From contig CABUBZ010000090.1 in the NCBI GenBank assembly GCA_902489945.1, positions 1 through 7,029 of the forward strand: a DNA stretch of 7,029 nt. Reading direction: 5' to 3'. Shown in pieces: positions 6,185-7,029 of this stretch (position 1 is its first letter; each line of letters begins with the position of its first letter). The notes beneath the pieces were generated by a model, which did not search any database, was not told the origin of the DNA, and saw nothing but the letters and a program-made list of their open reading frames with translations. The stretch is from an uncultured Collinsella sp. (GTDB lineage: Bacteria > Actinomycetota > Coriobacteriia > Coriobacteriales > Coriobacteriaceae). The position numbers were made by a program, and so were the translations under genes.

Positions 6185-6595
6185 TCAGTCCGCCAGCTGC
6201 GCCCATTCGTGCGGATCGTAGACCTTTACGTGCTTGTTGGGCTTGCCGCTCCAGTACTCCTCGTCCATAAAGGGCAGATATGCCTGAACGCCGGGGCAGA
6301 TAAAGGGAATCCGCTGCTGTTGCAGTCGCTCGCGCTGGCGCTGCTCCAGATGCGCCTCGGATATGACGGTCGGCATGCCGGACAGCTCGACGAGGCTTGC
6401 CTGGATTCGCTTAAGGTCGGGGAGTCCCGCGTGCCATGACATCCGCATGATCAAAAAGGATGCACGGCGGTATTTTGCCTGCACCACAGTAATGGCGGGG
6501 CGCAGTGTGGGATGGATTTTGTCCCGTTCGGGCCAAAGGTCGGCAGTGATCTCGAGGCCCAGGGTCTCCCATAGGTAATCAAGCTCTTCGTCCAT
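6185..6595 (-). CDS. Probable N-terminal half of a MarR-type regulator family protein, HTH missing
   Basis: The 136-residue product starts at the minus-strand ATG at 6595, preceded by GAGG four bases away. A longer TTG start at 6616 is possible but less supported. The motif IPFICPGVQAYLPF at 96-109 recalls a MarR-family group common in gut Firmicutes and relatives, in which a sensory N-terminal half ends in IPF-(V)PG-Q-YLPF and is followed by a winged helix-turn-helix. Here the chain stops 27 residues after the motif, and no HTH is visible before the stop or in the adjoining DNA. Upstream, LDYLWETLGLEI (5-16) and LKRIQASLVELSGMPTVI (61-78) also fit that pattern. It may be a natural single-domain protein or a remnant truncated at the repeat array. 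Recognition rests on recalled motifs, so confidence is moderate; the coding call itself is stronger. Confidence 0.62.
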   Translation of the reverse strand: MDEELDYLWETLGLEITADLWPERDKIHPTLRPAITVVQAKYRRASFLIMRMSWHAGLPDLKRIQASLVELSGMPTVISEAHLEQRQRERLQQQRIPFICPGVQAYLPFMDEEYWSGKPNKHVKVYDPHEWAQLAD

Positions 6596-6664
6596 GGTGC
6601 CTCGATATCCGTGCAATGATGACGGTTCGATTGTGCCATCAGCCGTGAGTGCTGCATTGTTGTG

Positions 6665-6681
6665 ATCTACCAGCGGTAGAT
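6665..6681. repeat. Perfect 7-base inverted repeat, operator-like
   Basis: ATCTACC (6665-6671) and GGTAGAT (6675-6681) are perfect inverted arms around AGC. The element lies 69 bases upstream of the minus-strand gene start and about 180 bases upstream of the tRNAs, in the divergent non-coding stretch 6596-6860. The size and three-base centre suit a dimeric repressor site or a small hairpin. Confidence 0.5.
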
Positions 6682-6753
6682 GTGGGATGTTTTACGGGCT
6701 TTGACGCCGTAGGTGTCGCTGGTGCTTCACAGGTCCTTCACGTGTTGACCGTA

Positions 6754-6779
6754 TTTGACTGAATTTCAAAAAAGTCAAA
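6754..6779. repeat. Inverted repeat upstream of the tRNA promoter
   Basis: TTTGACT (6754-6760) and AGTCAAA (6773-6779) are perfect inverted arms around a 12-base AT-rich loop. The repeat ends eight bases before the -35 of the proposed tRNA promoter. It could be an upstream regulatory site or an end of an upstream transcript; there is no T run on the plus strand. Confidence 0.45.
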
Positions 6780-6787
6780 ATTGGGGC

Positions 6788-6816
6788 TTGCGTCACGGCG
6801 AGACTTCCCGTATATT
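6788..6816 (+). promoter_or_regulatory. Promoter for the tRNA-Gln/tRNA-Glu unit
   Basis: TTGCGT (6788-6793) and TATATT (6811-6816) are separated by exactly 17 bases, a good vegetative-sigma arrangement. The expected start near 6823 would give a leader of about 38 bases before tRNA-Gln. No coding frame competes here. Confidence 0.6.
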
Positions 6817-6860
6817 TCTTTCTTGCGCAAAGGCACAGCCGAGCGCAGCGATGCAGTCAT

Positions 6861-6934
6861 TGGGATGTCGTCTAATGGCAGGACAGCGGATTCTGGTTCC
6901 GTCAATGGGGGTTCGACTCCCTCCATCCCAGCCA
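6861..6934 (+). tRNA. tRNA-Gln, anticodon CUG
   Basis: All four arms fold. Acceptor TGGGATG pairs with CATCCCA and D arm GTCT with GGAC. The anticodon stem GCGGA/TCCGT encloses loop TTCTGGT, with anticodon CTG at 6893-6895. T stem GGGGG/CCCTC encloses TTCGACT. Discriminator G6931 is followed by an encoded CCA. It reads CAG codons, which suit a GC-rich genome. The U1-A72 opening pair is typical of bacterial tRNA-Gln. Confidence 0.97.
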
Positions 6935-6951
6935 TTGCATTTGCTACATAT

Positions 6952-7028
6952 GGCCCGTTCGTCTAGCGGTTTAGGACGCCGCCCTCTCAAGGCGGAGATC
7001 ACCAGTTCGAATCTGGTACGGGCTACCA
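6952..7028 (+). tRNA. tRNA-Glu, anticodon CUC
   Basis: Acceptor GGCCCGT pairs with ACGGGCT (7018-7024, one G-T pair). The anticodon stem CCGCC/GGCGG encloses CTCTCAA, with anticodon CTC at 6986-6988. The T arm ACCAG/CTGGT encloses TTCGAAT. Discriminator A7025 is followed by an encoded CCA. It lies 17 bases after tRNA-Gln and is probably cotranscribed with it. It reads GAG. Confidence 0.97.
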
Positions 7029-7029
7029 C

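Noticed and set aside
6088..6439. Plus-strand open frames of 60 and 104 residues
   Set aside because: They start inside the repeat array and run antisense to the minus-strand regulator-like gene, which has the recognisable motif and a Shine-Dalgarno.
6738..7029. Minus-strand open frames of 65 and 78 residues across the right end
   Set aside because: They are antisense to tRNA-Gln and tRNA-Glu. Peptides of this type (GGSRTPIDGTRIRC and similar) are a familiar artefact of translating tRNA genes.

Overview
The window reads as a GC-rich bacterial chromosome with low-redundancy, mostly same-strand gene packing. The protein styles (FtsE with an extra N-terminal segment, a 711-residue RNase R, a VanZ-like protein with a long linker, a stand-alone small serine recombinase) and the heavy GCC/GAG/CTG codon use suggest an actinobacterial gut commensal of the Coriobacteriia, possibly Collinsella. 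That assignment is an inference from general impression; no rRNA or other marker in the window fixes it.

Layout. Positions 1-1766 hold the ftsE-ftsX pair, translationally coupled by a 14-base overlap, which encode the ABC-type complex that activates peptidoglycan hydrolases at the division site. A strong intrinsic terminator follows at 1791-1824. Positions 1902-4037 encode RNase R. A 177-base gap rich in inverted repeats (4038-4214) leads into a 201-residue serine recombinase of the invertase/resolvase type (4215-4820). Next come a VanZ-like membrane protein starting at TTG 4925 behind a perfect Shine-Dalgarno, and a YusI-like member of the ArsC/Spx thioredoxin-fold family (5629-5988).

Positions 5989-6184 are non-coding and hold the most striking element: three tandem units with an exact 62-base period. 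Each is an imperfect hairpin with 14-base arms, an 18-base loop and a 16-base spacer. The array lies between two convergent genes. The second of these, on the minus strand (6185-6595), looks like the N-terminal half of a MarR-type regulator family from gut bacteria, without its DNA-binding half.

The right end (6596-7029) has a non-coding stretch with two clean inverted repeats and a promoter-like TTGCGT-N17-TATATT, followed by tRNA-Gln(CUG) and tRNA-Glu(CUC), both with encoded CCA.

Functionally, the left half is conserved housekeeping (division, RNA turnover) and the right half is more accessory. I do not see a complete new system. The best candidates for novelty are the 62-base hairpin array, the half-regulator that ends beside it, and the nested inverted repeats in front of the recombinase.
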